From assembly GCA_021292105.1 (NCBI GenBank), contig CM037870.1:64106083-64170082 (forward strand): DNA of 64,000 bases. Direction: 5' to 3'. Position 1 is the first letter of the stretch, and every line of letters begins with the position of its first letter. The notes beneath the pieces were generated by a model. That model was not told where the DNA came from. It ran no database searches and saw only the letters and a program-made list of their open reading frames with translations. The position numbers were made by a program, and so were the translations under genes. Of the stretch, positions 10,717-22,079 are shown piece by piece. This DNA comes from Anadara kagoshimensis. Lineage: Eukaryota; Mollusca; Bivalvia; Arcoida; Arcidae.

Positions 10717-12110
10717 CTATGAGACGTCAAATATATCCAAGGCAATCCTGGACACAGAGACATCAAACGTGTCAACAATACTGTGATGACGGCCATAAAA
10801 CTTTTTGAGGGCCTTGATAAGCCTAGGCTTGCAATATCCCTGAGTCAACAATTTATTTGCAAGCAGCCTACTTCGTTGTACAAAGTCCCCGTAGTGGGAA
10901 CAAGCTCTACCATAGCGTATTAATTGGGAAACAAAAACACCATAAGCAGGAGAAGCAGGTATATTGCTGCATAAAAAAGGAAAGTTGACAATAGAAAATT
11001 GAAGTCATCACGTTTGTCATAAAGTTTCAAATGTAGCCTTTCGTGTGCGTCATAATTCAGGTATAAGTCTAAATATGAAGCAGAACATGAGGAATCAGTC
11101 GTGTCTTTTATTTCAAGCTCACTAGGATAGATGACATTTACATAGTCTCCAAATTTAGGATTGTTAAGAGACAGAACGTCATCTATATATCTGTATGTTG
11201 AGTTGAATGATTTGGCGACATTTTTCTCTCCAGATTTAACAAGGTTCTGCATAAATTCTGCTTCATAAGAATAAAGAAACAAATCAGCAAGCAATGGTGC
11301 ACAGTTTGTACCCATTGGTATACCGATTGTTTGCTTAAAAACTATATTACCAAACACAACAAATATGTTATCTATCAAAAACTCCAACATTTTGTTGATG
11401 GTATCTTCAGTATATTTTCGTTGGGAATCCGTATGGTGCTTGACAAAATAACCAGAATCCCTGTTCAGCACCAGATATTTGTATCTTGGCTTACCGTTTT
11501 TGTAGAAGAAAGGCAAGTGAATAATTTCTTTAAGACGTTCTTTCAATTTAGAATGAGAGATTGTGGTGTATAGTGTAGAAAAATCAAATGTTTTTATACT
11601 TTTTACATGAGATAAAGTATTAGAAGCAAGATGTTCAAGTAATTCTTTAGAAGTTTTGAGAATCCACATTTGGTTGATTCCAGATGTAGAATATACTTTT
11701 TCTGAATAAGACTGAAGACCATCTTTGACGATTGTCAAAATTTGTGTTAGAGTTACCGATAATGATTTAGTAGTACATTTAGATGAGCCTGCTATATATC
11801 TTTCCTTGTATGGATTTTTATGGAGTTTAGGAATCCAATACAAGTAAGGAAGATCAAGATCTTCCTCTTTAAGATTGATACCGAAAGACTCGAGAACTCC
11901 CCTATGGTTGGAAAGAACTTCATCTTTGATAAAATCTTTGATAAAATCAGTTCTAGTATATGCAGGGTTACAGCATTTGATATACCATCTAAACCAAGCT
12001 CCTCAATAAGACATTCAAGGTAGAATCTCTTACAAACGAGAATAATGTTGTTGGAAGCCTTATCAGCTGGGTCCTTGAGTACTGAAGACGGTTTAGTACT
12101 CATAGACCCT
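10717..12110 (-). pseudogene. Penelope-like reverse transcriptase, C-terminal two thirds, two frameshifts
   Basis: On the minus strand, from 12110 down: KDPADKASNNIILVCK, then YWIPKLHKNPYKERYIAG, FDFSTLYTTISH (RT motif A), IGIPMGTNCAPLLADLF (motif B), RYIDDVLS (motif C with the catalytic Asp pair), KLYDKRDDFNF, and a C-terminus ending near FYGRHHSIVD with a stop at 10717-10719. The frame changes near 11968 and near 10993; each is explained by one missing base. The N-terminal region is missing because of 5' truncation. No GIY-YIG endonuclease is seen after the RT. The RT belongs to the Penelope-like type common in bivalve genomes; this is by motif recognition, not a search. Confidence 0.85.
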
Positions 12111-13689
12111 TTAAAATATTCTTTTTGACACAAGACAAAGGCTTATTAATCTTTATCCTTTATCGGTTACCTGTAGTAGAACACAAGCTTGCTTCTGACT
12201 CCTTGTTTTATTTATTTCTTATCACTATCAGATCAATCCTTTAACGTTTCTGATTTTCATTCCTTGAGCCAGAGATCACAAAATCAGCATCTTAATTCTA
12301 GTTTATATAAACTATTATTGATTTGTCATCACACTTAACGTAAATTCCATTATTGATACAACTACTAAACATTACATCATTAAACATTCACACACACGAA
12401 CATTTCATGATAAGAATGTAAGAATAAGTCGACTCAAGTAGAACTAACAGTACTGTAGGAAAGGGTGTTTAAGTGGCAACTGGTTGTAAAAAAATGAAAC
12501 GGGTTAGTGTCCTACAAAACATGTTATTTTAAAGGCTATTGGTTGTAAAATAGGGTATCCAGAAAAAGTGTTTTATTGGCAACCGGATGTGAAATAAATG
12601 TTATAGTAAGTGTTTTCACAAAACATAAATGACTGTTTTTTTTTGTTTTGTTTTTTTTTTTAAATTCTGACAGTCGGGACACTACAAAAGGTATACTGTA
12701 TGCTGGCCACTTGTAAAATGAATTGGGTACTTTAGGTTTTGGGGCGTTACAAGATGTTCCGTTCCTTTCACTAAAGACAAGGAAAATGAATGAATGAATG
12801 TATGTATAAATCAACGCATCAAATTAATCTTTACCTTCTAAGATTCTACGAAAGTCTTAAAATATTCTCTTTTTACACAAGACAAAAGACTAATTAATTT
12901 TTATCCTTTATCGGTTACATGTAGTAGAAAACACGCTTACTTCTAACTCCTTGTTTTATTTATTTCTTATCCCTATCAGATCAATCCTTTAACGTTTCTG
13001 ATTTTCATTCACTTGAGCCAGAGATCACAAAATCAGCATCTTAATTCTAGTTTATATAAACTATTATTGATTTGTCATCACACTTAACGTAAATTCCATT
13101 AATGATACAACTACTAAACATTACATCATTAAACATCAACACTCACGAACATTTCATGATAGCTTTTATGTAAGATTAAGTTGACTCAAGTAGAACTAAC
13201 AGGGCTATAGGAAAAGGTGTTTTAGTGGCAACTGGTTGTAAAATAAATGAAAATGGTTAGAGTCCTATTAAATATGTCATTTCATAGAACATCGGTGTTG
13301 AAAAAATGGGATTTGGGGGGCCTTACGTGTACGTGTCATGGGCCATTGGTTGGTAACTAAATGGGATTGTTTTGCGCTCTTGTATACCTACAAAAAGTGT
13401 TCGTTTCACGCATCTCTGCTTGTTAAATGAATAGGACAGCTTTTATATAAAGATGTTCCACACAATTTGGCATAAGTTTGTTTGATAATGTCTTTTTGCG
13501 AGGCGTTAAACCACGCTGATTTTTCTAGATTCGCAAACTTTCGATTGTTGCATACATACACCTCATTTTATATGTTTTTAAAGAGGCATGATATCGATTA
13601 AATTAAATCATCAAAGTGAAAATATAGGCTTTTGTATAAAACGTGCTAGAAACTAACAAAATCCCAACAGATGTAAAGGCCTTTCGAGG

Positions 13690-14915
13690 TGATGATAAAT
13701 ATGACACTCAAGAAAGATTATATGGTACCACCTAGTGAAGTTAGTGAGAGGTTGACCGAGATGTTGAAGGAGGGTACGAGAGAGGATTTGAAAGATACCT
13801 CTGTTTATAACAATTAAGGATTTCGACACATTGTGATTACAATACAGTAAAACAAAACGACAACAGGAAACTAAGAAAGCTACAAACGAAATGACAACAG
13901 TATCGGAACCGTCAAGTGAATTTAAGGAAATAAAAGGAATGATTAATTAGATGCAGTCTGAATCAGCAGCTATGAAGGCTCAAAAACAGAGAAATGGAGA
14001 CACTACTGGAGAATTTACTAGGAGAAATGGACAAGTGTGAGGAGGATTTACTAGGAGAAATGGATACGCTACAGGAGGATATACTAGGAGAAATGGACAT
14101 GCTATAGGTGGATTTACTAGGAGAAATTGACACGCTACAGGAGGATTTACAAGGAGAAATGGACACGCTACAGGAGGATATACTAGGAGAAATGGACACG
14201 CTACAGGAGGATTTACCAGAGGAAATAGAAGGCCTTCATATAGACAGCATAGAGGTGGATATAGGGGGAAGGGAGTATACTACATTATTACACAGATAAT
14301 ATACCAACTTTTTACAGATGTGGTCAGAAAGGACATGTAAGGAAAGGATGCTATAATGAACTAATTAACCAACTTGGGAACTCCAGGTGGTCTACAGGAA
14401 GGAGGGGCCGTCTGTAGGCCAACAATCTAACAGCCCTACACCAGTAGTTAATTTACATCATTTGTTGCCAAGTGGACTAGTAGGAGACTCAAATGAGGTG
14501 GAGATTGTATTGATGGAATTAAAACAAGAGCGTTATTGGATACAGGCAGCACTATATCTACTATTAATGAAGTTTTCTTAAAACACCGTTTTCCAAATAT
14601 TGAAATAGCACCATTACAAACTATTATGGAGATAGAATATGCTTGGGGACAGTTGCTGCCATACTCTGGATATGTAGAACTGTATATAGATGTAAAAGGT
14701 ATAACTAAGGCACGCAACAAGCTCGATTGTTTTAGTTGTTCTAGAAAGCAAATACAATTCAACTACACCTGTACTACTAGGGACTAATGTTTTTTTCACA
14801 TTATATGCAATTATGTCCTGATAATTTTGGAGTTGGGTATTTACAAACTGCAGCACTTCATGTCCCGTGGTTTTTAGCATTTAGGTGCATAGCAATAAGA
14901 GAAAAGGATTTGGTC
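13690..14915 (+). pseudogene. Ty3/gypsy-like gag-protease remnant
   Basis: Broken frames read in order: a gag-like helical stretch (SERLTEMLKEGTREDLKD, ~13740-13795); TEPSSE-type linker with KEIKGMIN and MKAQKQRNG; a Gly/Arg-rich repeat region (GGFTRRNGHAT units, 14015-14225); a zinc-knuckle relic YRCGQKGHVRKGC near 14318-14356, in which the first Cys of CCHC is replaced by Phe; then an aspartic protease with ALLDTGSTISTI (~14530-14565), a LLGTN motif (~14780) and a LHVPWFLAFRC linker (~14855-14890). Stops and frame changes lie between blocks. No reverse transcriptase, integrase or LTR was found. It ends where a Penelope-like fragment begins (~14915). The family is inferred from domain order. 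Confidence 0.7.
14015..14225 (+). repeat. 36-bp coding tandem repeat within the gag remnant
   Basis: About six units of CTAGGAGAAATGGACACG plus CTACAGGAGGATTTA, 36 bp each. In the gag frame each unit encodes a 12-residue Gly/Arg/Asn repeat. Another frame is also open (LGEMDTLQED), but only as a by-product of the period being a multiple of three. Confidence 0.85.
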
Positions 14916-15190
14916 AATTTGAAGCTTGACGACAAACGTGATGGCTTCATTTTTTTCTATTGGCAATTTTCCTTTTCTATTCAGCAATTTTCTGATTCTC
15001 CTGCTTATAGTGCCACCATTTTTAATTCTCTGCTAAGGTGTGGGTACATAGGTAAAAAAGAGGTGTTTACCCCTTAACAGCACCCGACCTCACTTCCATG
15101 ATGGAAGTTCACGTTTTTGTACTTAATGTGCCAGTTTTAATTTGTTTACTTTGCTTTTGGAATTGTGATGAGAACATCGAACGTTTTTGT
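14915..15190 (+). mobile_element. Penelope-like fragment with internal deletion
   Basis: Begins in the KLYDKRD region of the RT and continues to a degenerate SPAY segment, then jumps directly to the 3' UTR (GAGGTGTTTACC...CACCCGACCTCACTTCC), skipping the RT C-terminus. It ends around TTTGGAATTGTGATG. Confidence 0.75.
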
Positions 15191-15631
15191 TTAATTAATT
15201 CTATTTTAGATTTATGAAAAATTGAAATTGAAACATGGTAATAAATTGAACTTAGTTCAGAGCTCTCAAGATAATTGTGTTGAAATAAAGTGCTATTATA
15301 ACGCGTACATTAAAAATATTATATCAAAATCCACCAATGGAAATATTTTTACTGAATGATTGATTACGTCAAGCAAATTTATGAGAATGTTTTGCCAAGG
15401 GACAAGTACAACGTAACAGATACTTTATTTAGGTACAGGTGAATTATACGCACTTAAACTCTAGACATAACCTTTATATGGTATCTTGACTTTTTTCCAG
15501 GTAGCAAGTTCTCCCATAGGCCTTATTCATGTAATGGTCATTATAGGATTTTAAAAGACATAAATGGTTTCATTAGACTGTATATAAATGTAACTATTAG
15601 ACTATTACGACTAGGACTGTTATGACTTTGC
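15191..15631. other. No feature seen
   Basis: AT-rich sequence; no coding potential, repeat or structure that I can support. Confidence 0.5.
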
Positions 15632-15676
15632 AGCACTAAATGGTGTTTCGACATCAGATTCCTTATCGGTAGTGCT
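15632..15676 (-). ncRNA. Decayed hammerhead ribozyme relative
   Basis: On the minus strand, AGCACTA (stem I) is followed by CCGATAA in place of the CTGATGA core, a partly broken stem II, GAAAC, and TAGTGCT closing stem I. The upstream flank (TTTCACAATTTTG...CGAGCACTA) matches the flank of the intact motif at 18518. Core changes make it inactive. Confidence 0.6.
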
Positions 15677-15717
15677 CGAAACAAAATTGTGAAATCCAAA
15701 TACTTTAAGCTGTTAAA

Positions 15718-15815
15718 TAAAAAAACAAACATACTAATCATGCCCGAATCACAGTCCCAAAGCAAAGTAAAAACTTTTAAACTGACAAATTAAGTTAAAC
15801 ATGTGAACCATCTTT
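15718..15815 (-). mobile_element. Penelope-like 3' tail fragment
   Basis: AAACAAACATACTAATCATG followed by CCGAATCACAGTCCC and AGCAAAGTAAAAACTTT matches the last ~95 bp of the element at 10518. It directly abuts the decayed hammerhead-bearing segment. Confidence 0.75.
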
Positions 15816-16034
15816 GATTTGATTGGATGTATTCAACGATTCAGAGGCAATCACTATTTCAACTTAGAACATGTCTAGGCATTTTTAACAACCAGCTCTT
15901 CATAATTATGCACATCATAAAATCATCTTTTTATACCAAAAATGAATCCATCCAAATTAGGAAAGCCATTTTAATTTAAAACGAGACAGATAATGCAAAA
16001 ACCAACTACGCAAAAATTAATGTTTGATTGTTGA

Positions 16035-16190
16035 CGTAAAACATTGTTAGTACTTCGACCAAAATTGTGAAACCTAATTTTTTAAAGATGTTAAAAGATA
16101 CCCAAAGGTTCACAATATATCTTACCAAATTTAGCTAACAAACACATAATGCGCATAAATACCAAAATTTGAAATTTTAAAAATAAGTTT
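16035..16190 (-). mobile_element. Fragment of the hammerhead-bearing element family, cut at the ribozyme
   Basis: On the minus strand, GTTAGCTAAATTTGGTAAG, then CTTTGGGTATCTTTTAACATC, then TTTCACAATTTTGGTCGAAG parallels the sequence upstream of the intact ribozyme at 18518. Similarity stops at the first stem (GTACTA), so the ribozyme core is absent. Confidence 0.6.
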
Positions 16191-16429
16191 CAGATTTTAC
16201 CAAACATGAACTAGCAATCCTTACACGTGATATATTATCCAAAAAAGTTTGGAATCTATAATATTTTATGTTTTTTTACCATTATTGATTTTAGAAAAAT
16301 ATAAAATATATATATCCTTCAGGAAACAACTTAAGTTGACTGTTCATGTTTCATATGATGGAAAACACAGATCATGTTAGAATTTGATGTAATTTACTAA
16401 TGTTATTTACACTGAACATTACCAGACGA

Positions 16430-17440
16430 TCCGGAAATAAAAGTACGCGATAAGGATTCTTACGAAAAATTAACTGACGCGAAAATTTCCCGATTCACAG
16501 TACATGATCCCTATTCGAACACAATTAACTTATAACTCATTATAATACCTTGTTAAACTGGAAATATATTAAGACGTTCCTCAGAAACAACACCTGTTAA
16601 AAATCCTCAACTCTCGTCAAAATCTCTATTACATTATGCTTGTATTAATAATAGGCAAAAACAGTAACTATGATAGCACGATGAATTTAATTCAAATCAT
16701 AGTAATGGATCTTATATATTGATTATAAGAAATTATTTTGGATTGATGTAGATGTTAATTATTTTTATTCTAACATTTTCTAAATCAAAAAATTAAAATT
16801 TGTTACGTCACAACGATTGTTTAGGGCGCATGAGGAAGTTTGGCAGAACAGTCATGGTTATATCGTTTGTTTCAGCACTGTTGGTTTCCTTAACGATTCA
16901 TGTAAGAAAATAGCATGCCATGATTACATACCTTGTTACGTAACAATCATTGTCCGCTACACATAGCATGGCATCACTAGAAAAAACGAACTACTTACGT
17001 GGGTAAAACGGAGCAACCGTGGTTACGCCGTTTGTTTTACCACGATTGGTTTTCTTCATATCTTATAAAAGGAAACACAGGCTTTGTTGGACGTTGATGC
17101 TATGCACTTGTACATGTATGTGCAAGGTTTTCCGACGAAGCTAAAATAAAAGCATGTTAATATTTTGCAATGACGATTTTCGAAAAAAAAATAAACAGAC
17201 GCCAAAATGTGTCGGTTTACATTATATGTTTCCCTATTCGAACACAAATTATCTGACAATTCATTTTAATCCCTTGTTGAACTGGAGATTTAATATTAAG
17301 ACGTTCCTTAGAAATAACACCTGTTGAAATCCTGAACTCACGTCAAATTCTCAATAACATAATGGCTGAAGTAACACAATGGACAAAAACAGTAACTATG
17401 ACAGCACGGTGAATTTTATTTCAATAAGAGTAATGGCTTT
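16430..17440. repeat. Two ~290-bp direct repeats about 720 bp apart
   Basis: 16430-16720 and ~17150-17440 share ordered blocks: CCCTATTCGAACACA, AAGACGTTCCT, AACACCTGTT, CAAAAACAGTAACTATGA. Between them, two related segments with TCGTTTGTTT and GGTTACGCCGTTTGT suggest an old ~720-bp tandem duplication. Identity unknown. Confidence 0.7.
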
Positions 17441-18389
17441 GAGATAGATTATAGGAAATGGTTTACCGATTCAGTATAGGTTTCGAAGTGTAATATTTCA
17501 TCTGTGTTTTGGTGAGCTTTTTCTTATCATGCATGTTGAGCAGCAATTAACTGAAGAATACCTTTAGAATACCTAATATATTATTAGTATGCATTGTTAC
17601 GGGGGAATTATTCTGCAGTTCTGCAAGTATAGATACAAGTTGTGTTCGATCGATTTCACCAACATTTTTACTACCGGCTGTAGAATAAAGTCACATGGTA
17701 CTGAAAACAGTAAAAACGCCTGCTAAATAAGAAAGGCAATGACTTCAGAGTTAATACAACCATCAATATATAGGGAGATTTAATATATTGTATGACTCTC
17801 GTAAGGGATTATATGTCTACCGTTTCCACGGAGTGATGTATAAGAGATTCCAACACAATCAGAAAACATCAAGTTAAAACCACATTGGAATTCCGTTTCT
17901 GTTTAGTTTCTCAGGTAAGACATTTACTGTTTTTAAGTTAATTAGTTTCTGTAATTATATTAAGATTTTTTAGAATAAATTGAATTTTTCAATATTATAT
18001 ATAACATTAAACAAATTGACTTATGCAATTTCTCAAAACAGAAATATCTAGAAATTTGGTAAGTGATATTATGCAGTCGTTTATGGATATCGGTTAAATG
18101 GGTCAATTTCTACAAATTAATAAACATAGAAAACATAGAAATGTGACTCTCTTAAGGAGTGATGTTTAAGAGATTTCAACAAAATCAGAGAATATCAAGT
18201 TATAACCAGAGTGGAATTCCGTTTTTGTTTGATTTCTCAGGTAAGACATTCGACTTTAAGTTGATTGGTGTTTGATTATGAAGATTTTTTTTCGATATCT
18301 AAAACTATTTTCAAAAATAATTTATTTCGTATTGTTGTCAGAAATATACTTTAATTGTCTAAATTTCCTGCAAGTTAAAATTTGAAATT

Positions 18390-18585
18390 TCTCAAAAACT
18401 AAGGTATACTCCCTCATGCAAAGTATTTCCTTAGCTTAATTTGGTAAAATATATTTTGGTCCTTTGGGTAGCTTTTCAACATCTTCAAAATAATTTTGTT
18501 TTCATAATTTTGGTCCAAGCACTACTGATGAGGAATTGTATTCCGAAACGGCCGTCTAGTGCTGTAAAATTAAAACTGGTATAAT
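18390..18585 (+). mobile_element. Hammerhead-bearing retroelement fragment
   Basis: A ~200-bp insertion in the second copy of the surrounding tandem repeat. It shares its upstream flank with minus-strand fragments at 16035-16190 and 15632-15717. Known animal hosts of such motifs are Penelope-like elements and small retrozyme-type repeats; which applies here is not resolved. Confidence 0.65.
18518..18563 (+). ncRNA. Hammerhead ribozyme (minimal, short stem III)
   Basis: All parts are present and in order. Stem I is AGCACTA (18518-18524) with TAGTGCT (18557-18563), 7 bp. The core CTGATGA is at 18525-18531. Stem II is GGAAT (18532-18536) with ATTCC (18540-18544) and loop TGT. GAA follows at 18545-18547. 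Stem III is ACG with CGT (18548-18555) around a GC loop. Predicted cleavage follows C18556 (GTC). The layout matches the minimal hammerheads with very short stem III described in Penelope-like elements and animal retrozymes, which usually act as dimers. Activity is inferred from intact core residues and perfect helices. Confidence 0.88.
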
Positions 18586-19511
18586 ATGTAATTATTCCAT
18601 TTCTCGAAAAATAGTAATATCTAGAAATTTGGTCGGTGATTTTTATTCCGTTTTTTATGGATATTAGTCAAAAGGGATCAATTTCTGCAAATTAATAAGC
18701 ATAGACAAACGACTCTCGTAAGGGATAATATAAGTATATCTACCGTTTCCACGGACTTATGATATAGGAGATTCCAACACAATCAGAGAATATAAAGCTT
18801 TAACCACAGTGAAATTCCGTAATGTTTTTTTTTTGTCTTTTTGTTTGTCTTGGGTAAAAAATTTTACTTTTATGTTCAGGATTTTAGTAGTGGAGTCGCT
18901 TATGTAATAATTTTAAGATAATTAAGAAAAACCTTAAAACATTTTGTCAATATCTTAAACATTTGTTTTAATTTAGTTTATGTTATTTCTAAAAGCTAGA
19001 AATATCCAGACATTTGGTAAATGATTTTTTTCAGTTTTTTTTGTGGATAAAGTATAAAAGTGTATAAATTTAAACAAATACTAGTACACAATCATGGGAA
19101 TATGTGAAATTTAAATTTGTTTTAAGACTGGTCATTTTTGTTGTAATCTTATTTTTTTAAATATTGACTTTTAGTTGTAATTAGGGTTAGGAAGTTAAAA
19201 GATCCAGAAAAAAATATTGGAATAAAATCAATGATCAAAATAACAGTTTTAAGGTGTTCATATACAAAATGTACTTGTTAACGATAGCAATAAAATCGTA
19301 ACTTGCCAGTACTTTCTAAAGATAAAAAAATTGTCTATTTATTTTGGAATTAGGTAACACTTTTCAATAATATTTGTTTTACTTAGACTGTTTTTTTTTA
19401 TAAAGAATACAAAAATGCGGTATCAGTTTTCAAAAAGATGAAATTATACAATGAATCATTGCGAATGCCTGTCATTTAAGTTTTTCTCAATAGATTTCCA
19501 TATCATTTAAT

Positions 19512-20720
19512 TCATTTCTGAGAGTGAAAGGTTTGCAAAAATAATTTATACTTGACATTTGGGTTACAATTGAATTGTTGTTTGTTTCAATTATTTTCTC
19601 AAGTCTTTTTCTCAATGGATTTCCAACCTTTAAGTTTGGGATTACATCGAAGCTTGTAAATCTTATAACTAATCTTAAAGTAAAAATGTTGTTAAAACAT
19701 AATTTACACTTGTCAGATCAGGTACCAGGGGACAATCTTTCAACAAATCATTTTAGCTCAAAAGGCGTCTACAATTCAGTATTCAAACATCGTGCAAATG
19801 GTTGAAAATTACTATGGTGCTAAAATATTACTCGTTTGAAGACGACAGTACAATCTTGAGTTAATTAAAGATTGGCAGGATTTATTTTGGTGGTGTCGTA
19901 TTTTCTTGAGTCTAAGAAAAAACGCCATTTCATGGAATGCTAGGTTAGTGTATAAGGTAAGTTTATGATCCTCTTATTTTGTCGACGTTTGGAAAGAGTA
20001 TCCACAATCTAATGCAAACTAAGTCACCACAAAATGTAACGATTTTTTTCAGTAGATGGTGTTCAATGTTTCATACGCTTGGCCACAAGTTCAGGACCAC
20101 TTCATTTCAAAAGTCGCTTGCGTTTTCCAAAGCATCAAAAACTCTTCAATCTAAAAGTGTTTTACCTACATGTACATGGTAACTCATTTTTGAGAGAGAG
20201 AGAAAGGTTTTAAAAATAAATTTTACGTGACATTTGCATGCAATAGAATTCTTGTATGTTTCAATTATGTTCAATGGATTTCCGATCTGTGTGTTAGGAA
20301 CTAGGATGTTCATCAATATTATAAATAATTTTTAAGGTAAAATGTTGTTTAAAGATTATTTGCACTTGTCAGATAATGTATAAAGTGCAATCTTTTAAGA
20401 AATCATTTTTGCTTCAAAGACGTTTACAATTTAATATTTAAAGATGGGAAAATATCAAGAGATTTGTTGAACATGTTGTTGGTATGGAGCTGAAACTTTA
20501 CTAGTTGAAATTGTGTAATTTAAAGAATGATTGTAAGTTACTGTGAAATAATTTATTTTCGTGATGTCCTATTTTCGTGAATCAAAGAAAAACTTTTTAT
20601 GGGTTGAAAAATACATTATTTATGGAAAATGTGTTGGGAAATAAAAATTTGACACTACGAAAATTGTTGATTTACAGTAGATAGTGTCAAATAATGTTCG
20701 ATACGCTTTTCGATAAGTTA
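19512..20720. repeat. Tandem duplication of a ~690-bp unit
   Basis: Ordered shared blocks in 19512-20183 and 20184-20720 include TTCAATTAT, CAATGGATTTCC, CACTTGTCAGAT, CAATCTTT...AAATCATTTT and TTATTTT(G/C)GTG. The copies differ by many substitutions and small indels, so the duplication is old. No coding frame is shared. Confidence 0.65.
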
Positions 20721-22079
20721 AGAACCAAGAAATTGATTACGCTCGTATTTCGTTAGTGATAGTGGTTAATAAGCTATGTACTTGTTTATGTTCGTAGAAT
20801 TGTGTTTTATAAAAATAAATCCCATTGGAATCTTTGGTGAGTTTACAATTTAGTTGACATTAATTTCTCTTATTATCAAATCCATGGAAACATCGAATAT
20901 GTTAGTAAAATAATAAATAAATGAATATATAAATAAAATTAAGACCTTGTTGGTATAAAATATCGTTGACATTAATTTCCCTAATTAACAAAAACCCACG
21001 GAACAGCGAATATTAATCCATGACGAGCATTAGTGATTTTACAGTATTCTTTTAATGATGTTTATTTCTATAAACCGAATGTCATAATTTGTTTTCGATG
21101 CAGTTTTATGTGTCACGTATTCTTGTTATGTTATAAAAGGGAAGTCTTAAAATACTAATAAAAATTAATTTTAGAATTGTTAGGAGTGGTAAGAATAGGG
21201 AGTGATCTGAAATAAAATGTATATATTAAATAACGCATGTCTGGCATTTACCAAGCAAACAAAGGACATGGCGCAATAAATGAATAAAAAACACAAATAC
21301 ACACGTGCGCGCATGTGTACACAATTAACCCCCTTTTTGTTTAAATAGGGTTATCTAAACATGATTTCTTGCCATTTTACTCTAAACTCATTTATTTATG
21401 TAGTGTCAAGTATTTGTGTTTTTGAGAGTAAAATAAACTTTTAGGTGCTATTTATTGGTTGTTTGTGGCTCCCTTCTAAGCTAGATTATAATATTTTACT
21501 AATTGATCGACATGTAACATCTTGGATAAATGTTTCTTTGGAAGAAATACATAAAACTTTAGATCATCCCGAAAATTAATGATTTCACCGTTTTATATTC
21601 AAACAATGAACTAAGTGGGGTTGGTATACTATTTAAACATTTTTCTTCCATTTCACCTATGTCAATATGAAGTAGAAAATTTAAGCAGTGGCGGCAATGA
21701 GTGATTCTTTAAGCTGGTTGCTTTTGTGTTTGGTTGTTGTTTTTTTTACTTTGTCTATTCCTTTTAGCTGTACTTTTTGTGCAATCCTTTTGTCAATTTT
21801 GGCGAATTTAATTTCATCCAAAATATACAAAGAAAAGTGTCTGATGGCAAATATTGTTACATATTAAGGGCTAGATTTATTTGGTCTAATTATGAATTTG
21901 TAGTTTTTTCAGCTTGTTTGCTAAGGTGGTCAGAAATACAATGTCTGTTGGTACTCGCTCTTTGCCAGTTTCATCAGAGTATTGTTAGTTTTTGTACATC
22001 ATTGTAATTTTTCGGCACATACACGTGTGTTATTTCAATAAAACCAAACAAATTGTAAAAAAGGCAGCCATAGAGACAA
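20721..22079. other. No feature seen
   Basis: AT-rich, with scattered short open frames but no family resemblance, no conserved repeats and no structured RNA that I can support. Confidence 0.5.

Larger units (their letters stand above)
10518..12110 (-). mobile_element. 5'-truncated Penelope-like retroelement inserted in the tandem array
   Basis: Comparison with the intact neighbouring repeat unit at 12833-12880 shows that AAAGTCTTA|AAATATTC was interrupted here. The 3' end of the element (minus strand) is the ...GTTTTTGATT terminus at 10518, and the truncated 5' end is at about 12110. TTA on both sides (10515-10517 and 12111-12113) may be a very short target duplication. The same 3' terminus is shared by many fragments across the window. 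Confidence 0.85.
9261..13280. repeat. Tandem array of a ~720-750-bp unit, about 3.5 copies
   Basis: The anchor ACAAGACAAAG (TTAAGACAAAG in the first copy) recurs at about 9265, 9985, 12129 and 12875, each followed by the same block through TTAACGTTTCTGATTTTCAT and a run of related sequence. The second copy lacks ~165 bp after CGAACAT and is split by the Penelope-like insertion. The last copy fades out near 13.3 kb. I do not recognise the unit; open frames inside it are not conserved between copies. Confidence 0.85.
17794..19090 (+). repeat. Three tandem copies of a segment carrying a splice-donor-like motif
   Basis: Each copy starts GACTCTCGTAAGG (17794, 18144, 18711), runs ~120 bases through GAGATTCCAACACAATCAGA to GGAATTCCGTTT, then TTCTCAG|GTAAGACATT (GT at 17915 and 18241; third copy degraded to TTGGGTAAAAA at 18854), then an AT-rich part with AGAAATATCTAGAAATTTGG. 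The middle copy is lengthened by the insertion that contains the hammerhead ribozyme. Whether these are non-coding exons or only a repeat cannot be told from sequence. Confidence 0.7.

Noticed and set aside
9261..13280. Array units as LTRs of one retrotransposon
   Set aside because: There are more than two copies at nearly even spacing with no coding sequence between them other than the inserted Penelope-like element.
14108..14299. Open frame with LGEMDTLQED repeats
   Set aside because: Shadow frame of the 36-bp repeat; the frame encoding Gly/Arg repeats next to the zinc knuckle fits gag better.
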